A stretch of DNA of 64,000 nucleotides, from positions 1-64,000 of the forward strand of contig JAGFNK010000068.1 of assembly GCA_025769875.1 (NCBI GenBank), in the 5' to 3' direction. Every line of letters starts with the position of its first letter. Within the stretch, counting starts at the first letter, position 1. Source of the stretch: Russula earlei. Its lineage: Eukaryota > Basidiomycota > Agaricomycetes > Russulales > Russulaceae. The notes under the pieces are model-generated. The model was given only the letters and a program-made list of their open reading frames with translations, was not told the origin of the DNA and searched no databases. A program made the position numbers and the translations under genes. This document shows, in pieces, positions 38,257 to 49,493 of the stretch.

Positions 38257-38844
38257 TGTTACCGAGTGGTTTGGGGTCCGGAAGATGCCGGAACACCTGA
38301 ACTATGGACTGCACCGTTTGCATTATGCGTGCGTCAGATCTTGATCGTTTATGTTCCTTGATATCACATTCGGAGCGCGTTGATCGTATCTTTCAGAAGA
38401 TGTACTGAAGAAGCAATGAGTAGCATTGCTTCTGTCCCAGATGTTCCTGTACCGCCACATACGTCGATTCCTTGATTGGGGAAGCACTTAATGCTTCCAG
38501 CACCGAGATCGTTTACATAGAAGCGACCTCGCTTCTATGAGCCATGTTTTGCTTCTATAGCACCGACTAGTACTACAGTAGTACAAACCTTATCCCTGTG
38601 AGGCTATATAAAGCCCCCTGTCATAACAGTTGAGCCCTAAGCTCGACTTAGTTTGCCAATCCCAAACAGTTGACTCCTACCCTGTCTGCAGAGCCCCTCT
38701 CATCTTGTCATCATACTCTAGAAGGATCTAACACTCCTTCCCCTCCACGAGTATTGCTTGCTTGACTCAAGCATATCTGCATTGGTAGGACGCGTTTATA
38801 GACGCGACCATTGATCTTATTTAAGGCACTTTGGAGCCTTAACA
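38257..38844 (+). repeat. Gypsy 3' LTR
   Basis: 588 bases, the same length as the 5' LTR and about 98.6% identical (8 differences). It is followed by TCAGG, matching the bases before the 5' LTR. Confidence 0.95.
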
Positions 38845-39272
38845 TCAGGTTGCTCCATATAGAGCTCTTCATCAAGCTCACCATAGAGAAAGGCAGTCTT
38901 GACATCTAGTCTGCTAATGTGCCAGTTTTTGAGCACTGTGAGCACAATCATCAGGTGGACTGTCTCAAACCATACCATAGGTGAGAATATCTTGTCATAG
39001 TCTATGCCTTCTACTTGGGAGAAGCCTTTGGTGACTAGTCTGGCTTTTTTTTGACCATCAGACTTAAGGTTGAATACCCATCTATTTTTGATTATTTTGT
39101 GATCCTTAAGAGGATTGACTAGTTCAAAGACTTTGTGTCTGTGGAGGGATTCCAACTCCTTGCAACAAGCATCTTTCCACTCCTTTTGGAGTTCACTTTG
39201 CATTCACAGAATGTCCCTAAAGGTCCATCTGCAAATCTTCACAGTATCAGGTGCTTCTGAACTTAGTGGAAC
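38845..39272 (-). pseudogene. Copia reverse transcriptase, 5' half
   Basis: Minus-strand sequence with ELQKEWKDACCKELESLHR, KARLVTKGFSQVEGIDYDK, FSPMVWFETVHLMIVL and LDVKTAFLYGELDEELYMEQ, the classic copia RT fingers/palm start (RLVAKGFxQxxGIDY; DVKTAFLNGxLxExxYMxQP). It breaks off at the gypsy insertion and resumes at 30205. The Asp of DVKTAF is one of the catalytic acids and is present. Confidence 0.9.
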
Positions 39273-40167
39273 TGTTACAACATTTTCCTTTTACGTTTAC
39301 TTCTTACCTTTTGCTATGGACTGCTTGCCTTCATATGTCCCTTCACTTACTGGTCTTGTGATCTCTTATGTCTTGTGATCTCTTTTGTGTTATCATGTGA
39401 TTCATACATGTCCAGGTAACACTGGATTGCTGTTACTTTCCCTTTGTTTGGTTCTCTTTCCTTTTATACTTACTTCACAAGTTCAACTGTGCAATGCTGC
39501 GCACTTACTGTGCAGCACAGTCACTTGGTTTTGACTCATTCGTGGCCTCATTTCTATGACTCCTACTTATTATGACTCCTACTATTCTAGTAGCACAGTC
39601 AAAGCGCAGCTATAGCTGCACTTCTCCTGTATATATAAGCTCAGTACTTTGTGACCAAAGCCCTAAGCTTGGTCTCTTGTAGAATCCAACCTACTCTTGT
39701 CCAACATACAGTATCTGCCTGCAACCCACAACAACTCCTAATCCTCAAACCACATCCACCTCTCCATTTCATCAACTCTTCACACACACACACACACACC
39801 ATCTACCATCTACTCTTCACCTCTCCCTTCCTCCCCTAAGAGTCTCTCTTCACTCTACTGAGAAGAGCTCTCCTCCTTCAAGACATACCTTCCTCTCTCT
39901 CTGCATGTTCAAGGTCTACAATGGACTTGAATGCATATAGCTAGTGGAACCAGCCCTAGTCTATCCCATTACAAACTTACCCTAGCTTCTCAACAGACCA
40001 AGTTGTACTAGGAAGGGTCTATTGGCCATAACCTGTTTAGCATAAAACACTTTGACCACTGCAGGGATCCTTACTCATTACAACAGGAACCAGCCCATTT
40101 CTCGAAACACACTTTACTATCAACTCGACTTCAGGCTTGAGAACTGACATGGCTCATTACTGTGACA
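39273..40167 (+). repeat. Solo LTR family A (895 bases, TSD GGAAC)
   Basis: Runs from TGTTACAACATTTT to TTACTGTGACA. GGAAC stands before (39268-39272) and after (40168-40172). A TATA-like 'ctgtatatataagctc' lies at about 39628. It is inserted in the copia coding sequence, which reads on when the LTR and one GGAAC are removed. Confidence 0.9.
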
Positions 40168-40215
40168 GGAACTGCTTGGGTGAGCAGATAGTTCAGAATT
40201 TTGACTCCCCCTTCC

Positions 40216-41175
40216 TGTCAGGACTCACTGTTGAACAATCCAGTTCAAGAGTGAGATAGGAGCTTGGAGACAAGTTGACTGAGTTCTAGGATGAAGCTGG
40301 CAAAGAGCACAGTCCAAATGAGTAACAAATACCAGAGGGGAACTGGCACTGGTTGTGAGAGGTGATCATGGAAGGAGAGGGCCAGTGTACTAGATAAGGC
40401 AGTCCTAAAGGAGTACATTTGGAAATGGAGTGCCACAAATCAAATGGACAGTCTGAAGACCATGTGCTACTTTATTGAGCACTTATATACTACAAGAGAA
40501 CTGCTAAATAGGGAACAAGTCATAACCTTGTTATCAAGCACAATGGATGGATGAGTAAGAAGTCAGAGTATGCTTACTGAGCATGCTCAATCATGCTGAG
40601 TAAGCTGCTGAGTAAGAAGGCTCATATTGATGAGTAAGAGCCTTTAGTGTCCACATGTTCACTGCTTAGTACATGTGCAAAGCACCTGATTCATTAGCTG
40701 ATAGTTAGTTTAGGGCCAGTCATCTGAGGACTTGTAGTTTGGTTCAGGGAATAGAGTTGTCCATAAGGCCTCTCATATAGTTCTATTAGGGTCTTTAGAG
40801 TCAACCCTAATACTTCTATTAAGGTCCTTAGTATTGTCTTATAGTTGGTTCTAAGGTTATTAGAGTTAGTCTAATAATGTGTTGTAGGGCCTATAGTAAC
40901 TTTGTTAGTGCCTCTTGTAGGGCACTCTGGGTCGTCCTAAAGGGTCTTTAGGGAGGCTATAATACTGTCCTATATTGCTAAAAGGGTTGCCACTAAGTAG
41001 GGCTTGCTGTATGTCGATTGTGTCGAGAATCACTTGCATGACAATGTGTGCATGATATTGTGGACACCTCTACTCACCCCTTTTGTCCATGTGAACAGGG
41101 TGGTACCATAGGGGCTGGGTTTCCTCTACTAAGGAAGGGTCCTTCAAGGCCTTCTCCAGGAAGTGGTTCATGACA
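40216..41175 (-). repeat. Solo LTR family B, complete (960 bases, TSD CTTCC)
   Basis: From TGTCAGGACTC to TTCATGACA, with CTTCC on both sides (40211-40215 and 41176-41180). It is the full-length reference for the copies at 1-672, 1123-10610 and 28543. It lies inside the copia coding sequence. Confidence 0.93.
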
Positions 41176-42536
41176 CTTCCCTTACTAGATGTAGAATGTC
41201 TTCTAACTCATCCTCAGAGGCTTGTGGCAGTTGATCATCAAGGACAACAGGAGGGTAAGGGCCTGGTGTGGCCAATCCTGATATACTATCCTCACTGGAG
41301 CTGCCAGGTTGGTTTTCTGTCGTTGTTCTCCATGTGCATGTGTGCCGAATGTCTTCTATGGGGTGTCTGCATTCACCATAGACATTGCCAGGATGGGTAG
41401 GTACTTCCCTCAACTGCTGAGACCTTTGAAGAGGTACAGGCTCTTCAATGGGAGGAGGGGATGGTGTAGGAGGGACAGGTGTTTGCTCATGATCCTCTTC
41501 CTTTGGCACCTGTATAGGCAGCTCATTGTCCTCACTTTTGAGCATAGGGAATGGGTCATCAACACCAGGAATGGTGTCTTCAACAGGTTGTTATGGTAGT
41601 TCCTCACATGATTCATTAATCCATGTGGTACCTTTAGTGCACACTTTGTCACATTTGGGGTACAGGGTCTCATTGTAGAGGGTGGTAGCATTAGTGTAAA
41701 GCATATTATTTGGGAGCCTCATAAAGAGTGAAGCTTTGATACCCTCAGTATGACCAAGGTAGATCATTAGTTTGCTTTTAGGCAAAAGTTTGTTGACTTG
41801 ATGCTTTTCTGATATGTGCACATATGCACCGCAACCAAATACTCTGAGGTGTGAGATATCAGGGACCTTGTTCTTTAGGACTTTGTAGGGTGTATGCCAT
41901 AGAAGGCATCGGGCAGGGGTCCTATTGTAACAGTGTGTCCCATGATTCACTGCAAATTCCCACCAGGAGGGAGGTAGACAAGCTTCAAGGCACATTGCCT
42001 GAGCTTTGTCCATGATAGTGTGCATAAAGCACTCTGCGTGTCCATTCTGTTGTGGAGTGTAAGGGGCACTTTGCAGGATTTTAATTCCTTCATCTTTTAG
42101 GACATTGTCAAAGGCCTCAGATTTGTACTCTCCACCAGCATCAGACATCCACTCTTTGATTCCTGCCTTATATTGGTTCTTGACCATGGCAAGGAATTGT
42201 TTGATGGCCATTATGGTTGACTTTTTATTTTTTCAGAGTGTGATCCATGCATAGGAGGAATAATAATTGTCAATGAAACTGACAAAATATTTGTACTTAT
42301 GATATAATTTCACAGGGAAACTCTTAAGGTCCAAGTGAATATGCTCAAATGGTGCAGAAGCACAGGTTTCAGAAGGGGGTGCACAGATGCAGGCATCTTG
42401 CCTTGTGCACAACCAGGACATACCAGCTGTTCCTGAGGGATTTTCAGGTCTTCAGGGAGACCCTTGGTATGTGTCTTTGCACATGTTATGACATCCTTAG
42501 ATGGGTGGCCAAGGCATCAGTGTATGACATCATAAT
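41176..42536 (-). pseudogene. Copia integrase and linker
   Basis: Minus strand. A pre-integrase zinc segment with CLGHPSKDVIT and CPGCAQGKM lies at about 42500-42390, then the core: EHIHLDLKSFPV, FVSFIDNYYSSYAW, the central DAGGEYKSEAFD and QQNGHAE, and the later CYNRTPARCLLWHTPYK. These are copia-type rve-domain motifs. A one-base break separates the parts around 42220. A Pro-rich acidic linker to RT follows (to 41176). Confidence 0.88.
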
Positions 42537-43360
42537 TGTTACAAACTAAGGCCAAGTCCTGGCCACCTGTAGATTGTCCTGTTTCACTCAAGAAAGACCC
42601 TTCTCATTTTACATTGCCAACCCACTTCCATTTCTTGGGCTACTCCTCCTGTGGTACAAGATATTGCTATTGCAAAGGCACTATGACGTGACCTGGCACC
42701 CATTTCCTAATCAGGTAATCATTGCATGGCAGCCACATAGCCACTCAGCCACCAAGAACCCAAAACAGTGGCATGAACTCCTACAGCTCATTGCATAACT
42801 CATATGATGTCATTTAGCTCCAATGGTATCATGGCTGACTGAGCAACTCCAAAATGACTTCATCCACTCACCAGGTGCTCAACAGTGACATCATAATGAT
42901 GTCATTGCTCTACAATGATCAGTAATGCACTCAGTAAGCCTGAAACCTGACACAAGCGAGTTTACGTCTCTACAGTCCTATTGGACAGTACCAGGAAGTC
43001 TAGAATAGTTCCTGTTCTTTGTAATCGACCATGTACACAGTATATAAGCCCCAATGTAGCATGGCAGTCATCAGATTGTCCATTTGTGATACTCTCATCC
43101 TCCTGGGTACTCCCCTGCGACTACTCAGTCTAAAGTCCCCTCTTGTCTTCAAGGTACTCTTCAACAACTGCCCTGTCTAAAGCCTTTGCTGCACTGGCCT
43201 CCAACCTTCGCCTCTGCCTTCTGCAACATGTACCAGTCCCCATCTTGTACCTTCTAGTTGTTTGGCTCATCCTCTTGTTCAACACCATCTATGCCATGTA
43301 CCATCTGTTCCGACCCTTACCCACCTGCTCCTGAGGTGATCAGCAGTATGTGTCTTGACA
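42537..43360 (+). repeat. Solo LTR family C (824 bases, TSD ATAAT)
   Basis: From TGTTACAAACTAAGG to GTCTTGACA, flanked by ATAAT (42532-42536 and 43361-43365). A TATA-like 'cagtatataagcccc' lies at about 43037. A second copy, reversed and split by the Helitron, is at 1406-10468. It is inserted in the pre-integrase part of the copia element. Confidence 0.93.
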
Positions 43361-44486
43361 ATAATCTACCACATAGATAAAGGAATGTGCTTGTGCACTT
43401 TCAATTGTGGCATCTAACCAATACATGGTTTGACCTGGGAATAAGGGGTAAGAGGACAGGATTATATGTCCATCCTCTCATAGGGAAATATGTCTATTAT
43501 TCCCTGATGCATGCATCCCTTGTTGTAAAAACTCCCCCATTGATAGTATCGAAGTATTAATTTCTGGAATATAGAGGACAGGAAAGATGCACATAATGAC
43601 TGTCTTTGAGTTGACAGTGTGCCAAAGCAATACAGCACCTTTGCCTTCCACATATATTGTGTTATCAGCAGTTTTTACAGGGGATCTTTCATGTGGCAAA
43701 GCTGGCATATACTCTATGAAATCATTTATTTCAAAGGTGAAGTGTGCAGATGTGCCAGAGTCAAGGAGCCATAAGGATCCCATTTTACTCAAGGTGTGCT
43801 TCCCTTTGCATCTCGAACAATTTTTGTTACATTCACTTTGAAGGGAAGTAGTCCCTTTGCTAATTTGTACATTATATGATACAAGCAAACACTTATCAGA
43901 CTAGCCCACTTTGGGGCTGGGGAGATGCTATAAGGTTCCTTAGCAAGTGAAGGGAGAAAGGGAGGTGCATGCACACTTCATTATCTTCAGGGTCACTGCC
44001 CCAATCAAGTGGTTCATCCAACAGAGTTGGAGCATGCTCAGGGGTGGCAGCAGCTTCTGGGATACCATCATATATGTCAGATAAATCCAATGTATTTGTT
44101 TGCGCGAAGTTGCCATCATCCTGATCCATAGGCTCAGGGATGGGTGACAGTAATTTGACTGCACTTGATGAGGCAGCAGATTGAGTTGAGATCTGCTGCT
44201 CAAGGGTCTTGACTGTCTCTATAGTGGGAGTTACCCCAAGATGGTCTGGTCAGCAAGATCAAACACTTTATTTAAGGCCTTGTAAGGGCCATGAGTGCGT
44301 TTGTGAGGGTCAGTCACAGTTGGGACGGTTTGCTGTTGGATCCCCAAAGGACCCAGATAGGTGATGGTGGTACTGGTCAGGAGTGGGAGTGTGGCAATGT
44401 CCACAATGTGTGAGTGTCCAGGACCATGGCTGTGGTTGGCTTTCTCCTTGGCTTTCCCTTTTCCTTTGCCACTGTTGTAAGGAGGA
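43361..44486 (-). pseudogene. Copia gag end and protease
   Basis: Minus strand. The protease is recognised by GSLWLLDSGTSAHFTFEIND (about 43780-43720), the usual copia DSG/A active site, with NTIYVEGKG and SILSMGEFLQQGMH further on. Upstream is an acidic stretch (DLSDIYDGIPEAAA) and a Lys-rich piece, NSGKGKGKAKEKANHSH, at the end of gag. The zinc knuckle is degenerate (a Cys cluster around CNKNCSRCKGKHTLSK). Several stops interrupt it. Confidence 0.75.
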
Positions 44487-44940
44487 TTCTGGCTGGCCAC
44501 GGAATCACATGCGGAAATGCAACACAACACAACCCGACACCCTCTCGTCCCCAACTGCACACCCTCACTAGCATGCTACCACCTCACATCAAGACCTCGA
44601 TCACGTTGCCCAGCCTTTGCCACCAACCACATGTGCACACCATGCCTCAGCACATGCAACATGTTTGCATCTCAAGTCTTTCCTCATAGCCTTGACCACT
44701 TCGCCCAGCCTTGATTCTCTTTCATGACCTTCTCTCTCTTTCATGCCTTTCATCTCTAGTACCTTCTCTCCTGTATATAAACTGCTTAGCTGCTCAGTTC
44801 AAGTAGAAGAAGAATAGGACCCCTCCTTGCAACCCACTCCTCTCTGCCTGTGAAAAACAAGAAGCATCACCAGTTGCACGGACCACTTGCTCTACTCTCT
44901 CCCTCTCTCCTCTCCTCTTTCCTTGGACCAGTCAGCATCA
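44487..44940 (+). repeat. Repeat family D, third copy, inside copia gag
   Basis: Starts TGGCTGGCCACGGAATCAC and has 'cctgtatataaactgc' at about 44771, then 'aataggacccctc' and 'tgcaacccactcctctctg' in the leader; the reverse of that leader is at 17290-17350. The copia gag is interrupted here. I could not find a matching target duplication, so the right end is approximate. Confidence 0.55.
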
Positions 44941-45183
44941 TGATCTCACTCACACATCTCTGGACTTGCTACACTGTGCTTACCATGCTGGCACTTGTCC
45001 TTATCTTCATTGCACTTGGGCTTACTGCCCTGCTGCTGATGGGAGAAGGAAGGGTCACTGTGCTTGCACTTGACAGCAGACAGCTTCTGCATGCTGTGCT
45101 TTTTGGTTGTACCATGATTGATCTCAGTTTTGTATTGAGAGACAATGGCCTCTCACACGTCCTTAGCATTAAGGTCAGCTAGC
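44941..45183 (-). pseudogene. Copia gag, internal fragment
   Basis: Minus strand: LNAKDV, a TGA where Trp would be expected, then EAIVSQYKTEINHGTTKKHS, resembling the UBN2/gag segment of copia elements. The rest is lost at a junction with the orphan gag of the next feature. Confidence 0.6.
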
Positions 45184-45189
45184 TTCCCC

Positions 45190-46784
45190 AAATCAATTCA
45201 CGTAACCCACCTTCCTATTCTGTCAATGACCCCACTATCCCCACCCACGGACACACCATTTTTGATCTAACCACCAGGGAACAACTCTTCTCCAGGACTC
45301 TTTCTCCTGGCAATTTCCACGGCTTTCAATTACTCATGATGGACCCCCGTTTTTCAGAATTTCACTTATCTATATGAAGAGCAGTACTTACGGATCTAAT
45401 ATGGAATCATATCATACGGTCAGTCCCCTTAAATACCCCCACTCCTTCTGAGTGGTCAGCTTGGCATCACAAACATGCCACCTCCACTTACAATACTCCT
45501 ATGTCATCCCCCGCTCCTGCCTCATCCCCTTTACCAGTTCTCACTCCCTCCCCCACCATTAAACAAGAATCCCTCTCACCTGAAATCATACAACATATCA
45601 TCGACCAGCGCACTTTTATTGTCCCAGATGAGGCTGAACTTCAGGACCTCACCACCACCCTCAACCTACTTGCCATCTGTGAGGGAACCCCCTCACCCAC
45701 CCCGACTCAAGCAGGCCCCACTCACCCTGGCCCCCCCTGGTTTGTTTATGAACCATACACACATGTTCCCCCTTTCTATATCAACATTAATGGGTGGCGA
45801 CGCCTACTACCTTACTTACGTATTGCTTTGTGGAATGACAAACCCATGCTTTTAGGAACTATGGGTCAAGGAGAACCCACTTATGGAGAAAAACTCATCG
45901 CTCAATCTGTTGTCTCTGCCCCCCATCCCTCTATCACTGCCTCTAACCTCCACCTCTTAGTTGAGGACCACCCTTTCCATTTTGACGTTGCCCAGGCACT
46001 CAAAAACCTCCATGACCCTGGTGCTCTTGCCAATGTCTACCACCTCCATGTTAGCTTGTTCTAGTTGAATGTTCTAGAGGGTAAACACGCTTCTATCCAA
46101 GGAGCCATGAAAATCCTCCAAGGACAACTTGCTGTCAAGCTCCATGAGATCCAGTCCCACACCAAAGAAACTGCTACCATCTGTAGCTGCCTTCAAGCCA
46201 ATAACACCTCCGTTTGAGTTCATCATCAGCTCGACAACATGATGACTGATGGGGGTCTCTCTCATAGCACTGGACCATTCTACTCACTAGCAGGGAGTTA
46301 TGATAACATTAAAGAACTAAAACAACCACCCACTCTCTCCTCCCCTCCATCACCCACTCGTCCCCCTCTCTCTTTGACCCCCCCCCCTTGAATATCTCCC
46401 TCACATCATCAACCAGTCCCAAAATGATGCCCCCATGGGGTCACCCTCCCACTTCCCACAAATGTTTTCTGATGATGCTAGTACCCCCAACACCCCTCTC
46501 ATGCCTGCATGCATGATGAAAGCACAACATCACCAGCTCCAGAAATGACAACATGTTTGCAAGCATTGCAACACTAGGGGTCACTGGAATAAGGACTGTA
46601 ACAAACCTCACACCAATTGTAGTGGGCAGACAGACTGTATCCTTAGGAGGACTCATTGGAGTTACAGAGGTTTTTGCCCCAGGGCAATAGGGTCACAGAG
46701 TGCCTGGTTAGAGGTCAAAGGTGATGATCTCCATGAGTTGGGCCCCAACACCGATTAGTTCAGAGAACTAAGCATGAGGGGGGC
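45190..46784 (+). pseudogene. Orphan retroelement gag
   Basis: A broken gag on the plus strand. Pieces: THGHTIFDLTTREQLFSRTL and FQLLMMDPRFSEFHLSI, a TGA at about 45376 where Arg is likely, then a 187-codon open part (45501-46064) with YEPYTHVPPFYININGWRRL, and further on a zinc knuckle CKHCNTRGHWNKDC (about 46558-46600). No protease or polymerase follows. A purine run 'gcatgagggggg' at 46772-46783 looks like a polypurine tract, so the sequence after it may be the 3' LTR. The element family is not recognised; it may be a non-autonomous element with gag only, or one that has lost pol. Confidence 0.6.
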
Positions 46785-46908
46785 ATGATGTCATGATCTA
46801 CCCCTTGTCGGTTTGTCACTCACTGTTTCCACCCTTGCTCTCTCCTGTCACCCTCATCTCTTTGGTTACTGTTTTACCTTTTGATACTGATTGACAAGCT
46901 GTCACTTT

Positions 46909-47293
46909 TGTTGAACCGGAACCCGAATGGATCAAAGAAGGCGAAGACCTTCATACAAGGTTCAAGATCCACTCATAGATGTTACATGTTAGACAGAACT
47001 TTAGTATATGCGCTTATGGCAATAGGGTTACGCATACTACGCTATCTATCACAAGATGCAGCCTTATGCTGTGTCTAGAACGTTTCCACATCACGCGTCA
47101 CTGAATGCGCGATATAGTGGACACCTGTAGTCACCTCTTTTGGACTTAGGAACAGCCCTGGGTCATAGAGGTATAAATACCATACATGTAGACGAGTATA
47201 CACATCGCTCTACACCCCAATATCACTTGAGCATTAGCACAACCTCTAAGGTGGGTTGCTTGGCCTGTTAGCTGCACTCTATGCTGCGCAACA
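46909..47293 (+). repeat. Solo LTR of the copia family (385 bases, TSD ACTTT)
   Basis: From TGTTGAACCGGAACC to GCGCAACA, the plus-strand counterpart of the copia LTR at 28629-29014. ACTTT stands on both sides (46904-46908 and 47294-47298). It splits a possible older LTR that begins near 46785. Confidence 0.92.
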
Positions 47294-48632
47294 ACTTTAC
47301 CTTTCTTTATGTTTCATCTGTTGTTGATCCTCTTTTGCTATTGGCTTACCTTTTATCTATATCTATTGCTCTGCATATAGTACTGTACAGCCTTGCTACA
47401 CACAGTATTTAAGTGCCTGTAAAAGCTGGGGAATACCCTAAGCTTAGCTTTGTCCCATTTCCTGTCGCATCCCTTGCCCTGTATACTTTCTCAATCACAA
47501 CTTGCTTGTGCTGGCTTACACCCTGCTTGACCTAAGCACACCTCAAGGAACCCTTGTGTTCCTCTTCCTCCTCTGCCTCTCTCTCATTGTCCTCTTCTTC
47601 TGTGAAACCAGAAGATTGACTCTGTCTGCAGACTGAGTCATTATTTGACTCAATCTTGAGATGCTAAACCTTTGATCTGGTCTCTTTGAGCTGGCCCCAC
47701 CAAACCCTTGAACCAAGTCACAGGGACTTGGCCCCACTGAACCCTGAGCTAACACTCCAACAGCTGCAACACCGTAACAATGAATGGCTTTCTCATCCTC
47801 ATTCCTAGCACTTCATTTAGGCAAGCCTCATAACCTAGGTTACATGCACACCAGTCCCACTGCCTATGGTGCCTTTTGGCAGGCATGGGCAGTGACCTTG
47901 GTGAATGCAAGTCAAAGATGCAAAAACAGTGCAGTGCAATGGGATTATTAATAGCATTTGATCTCCAACATAGCATCAAATGGCAGGTGTGACATCTACC
48001 TAATTTCTGACCCTCCTAGCACTGAGACTTATGAAGGAAACAATACCATATAAATGTTCAATATACTTAATAGAATGTGTGTACAAAGTTTGAGGCAGTT
48101 TGGTGGTAAAGTGAGAGAGATATTCAATGTGTCCAAAGGAGGGGTCTGTCCAAAGCTCAAGTTAAATTGTGTGGTTATCCTCTTCTTTGCTCAACATTGT
48201 AAAGGTAAACCCTATGCCATTACACAGATACAGAATCCACCCCACACTTTACTCAAATCCTCTGGCCCTTATTCAGTTCAAAGACAAAGTTTGCTATATA
48301 AAACACCTGATAAGAGATCTAATCATAACATGTTGTATTAGCTCATCTCAACAATAACAATTCAATGTCACAAGCGTAGAACGTCACACTTCCCACTACC
48401 CACCAATGACTTTGAATTTGGCAAAGCCACATCTGGAAGCTGTCACTCTTTCATAACATCAAATTGTCGCGGCCAGTTAATCCCCGCTTTGAACTGCTGG
48501 CAATGAGGAATTGAGAATAGTTGCCAGGAGCTATGTTACATGACAGTATAAGAGGTCAAAAGTGAAGTAGTATACAGTAAACTAGTAGACAGTACAAAGG
48601 CCAGACAAACAGAAAAGGGGGTTAACGTGTAA
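47294..48632. other. Transition from repeats to host genes
   Basis: The first 450 bases read like an LTR leader ('gtatttaagtgcc' at about 47408, then T/C-rich). They may be the second half of an LTR starting near 46785, but the right end is not found. From about 47760 to 48500 there is AT-rich sequence with short open frames without domains. I see no gene here. Confidence 0.4.
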
Positions 48633-49203
48633 TCAGACTTCTTGACTGGCACTCTCTTTCTTGCCAACCCTATAAAATGATAAATGAAGCAAAAAAAGGA
48701 GACGTGGACAAAATAACGCACTTCGATTTGCTGGGTAGCAACTCGGGGTTGATGAACGGCACAACACCTCCCTGGCTGATTACAACGTCTCCTAACAGCT
48801 TGTTCAACCTGGAGAACGTAGCTGAGTAATCTCGTCATGAATACCAATAAGAGGACCAACTCTTCATCATTGCGAATAGCAAGCTGCAAGTGTCGTGGGA
48901 CGATACGTTGCTTCTTGTTATCACGAGCAGCATTACCAGCTAACTCGAGAATTTCGGCAGCCAAATATTCCAGAACAGCAGCAAGATAGACTAAATTTAT
49001 ATCATGAACATCAATGACTATGACCCCTTAGTACCGACCTCACGTACCAGGAGCCCCAGCACCGACACGCTGAGCGTAGTTGCCTCGCTTTAAGAGACGA
49101 TGCACACGACCAACAGGAAACTGAAGGCCGGCCTTGGCAGAACGTGACTGTGACTTGCTATCTGCGCTCGCCTTCCCACCTGACGATGATTTTCCAGCTT
49201 TGC
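48633..49203 (-). CDS. H2A: Histone H2A
   Basis: Core nucleosome histone, about 137 residues, on the minus strand. Exon ending 49203: [20 protein letters not shown] then [20 protein letters not shown] and [11 protein letters not shown], followed by introns and [56 protein letters not shown]. The tail after the last intron is [11 protein letters not shown], with stop at 48633-48635. The SQEV end is the SQ-E motif phosphorylated by Mec1/ATM-type kinases on DNA damage, so this is the canonical H2A that also plays the H2A.X role, not H2A.Z. The first one or two codons must lie on a tiny upstream exon: the coding exon starts in phase 1 after CTATAG, and I could not place a matching ATG and donor. 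Confidence 0.92.
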
Positions 49204-49493
49204 CTATAGTACGAATGCCTGGTTAAAGTGTGTTTTCGCAGAACTCTGGATGATGTACCTTTTCCACTCTAAGAGGTCCATCAGTTAGAAAAATGTGCAA
49301 AACTTCTACACAAGGATACGCACCATGTCTATTCGTCAGAATGCACTTTTCAAGAGGACAGGTCAGTAGATGGTAGAGGTCGTAGAGCAAGCGTAGTGGG
49401 TATCGGAACTGGCGCGTCCAAAGTTTATATAACCCTATACCACGTGACCCTCCTGTTGATTGACGCGTGGCGGATCGAAACACCCTTCGCGCC
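49204..49493. promoter_or_regulatory. Divergent promoter region of H2A and atp10
   Basis: The two genes point away from each other over about 290 bases, which also include the missing first exon of H2A. A TATA-like run 'gtttatataaccc' lies at about 49423-49435 and reads well on the minus strand (toward H2A). A CACGTG box at 49440 lies between it and the atp10 start. Confidence 0.5.

Larger units (their letters stand above)
30206..38844 (+). mobile_element. Full-length Ty3/gypsy chromodomain retrotransposon (TSD TCAGG)
   Basis: Two 588-base LTRs (TGTTACC...CTTAACA) bound 7.46 kb of internal sequence. TCAGG stands on both sides (30201-30205 and 38845-38849). Order: LTR, gag, protease, reverse transcriptase, RNase H, integrase with a chromodomain, an extra ORF, polypurine tract, LTR. 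This is the chromovirus layout plus one additional gene. It landed inside the reverse transcriptase of the copia element. Gag and the extra ORF are open; pol is broken by stops and frameshifts. Confidence 0.95.
29015..45183 (-). mobile_element. Ty1/copia retrotransposon, opened by nested insertions
   Basis: Gag, protease, integrase, reverse transcriptase and RNase H segments follow in copia order on the minus strand from 45183 down to 29064. The coding stretch is interrupted by LTR repeat D (44487-44940), LTR C (42537-43360), LTR B (40216-41175), LTR A (39273-40167) and a full gypsy element (30206-38844). Removing the last four, with one copy of each 5-base duplication, restores adjoining copia protein. 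The 5' LTR was not found; at about 45183 the copia sequence meets an orphan gag on the plus strand. Confidence 0.88.

Noticed and set aside
41168..44560. Plus-strand open frames in the copia region
   Set aside because: The protease and integrase motifs are all on the minus strand; the plus frames are shadows.
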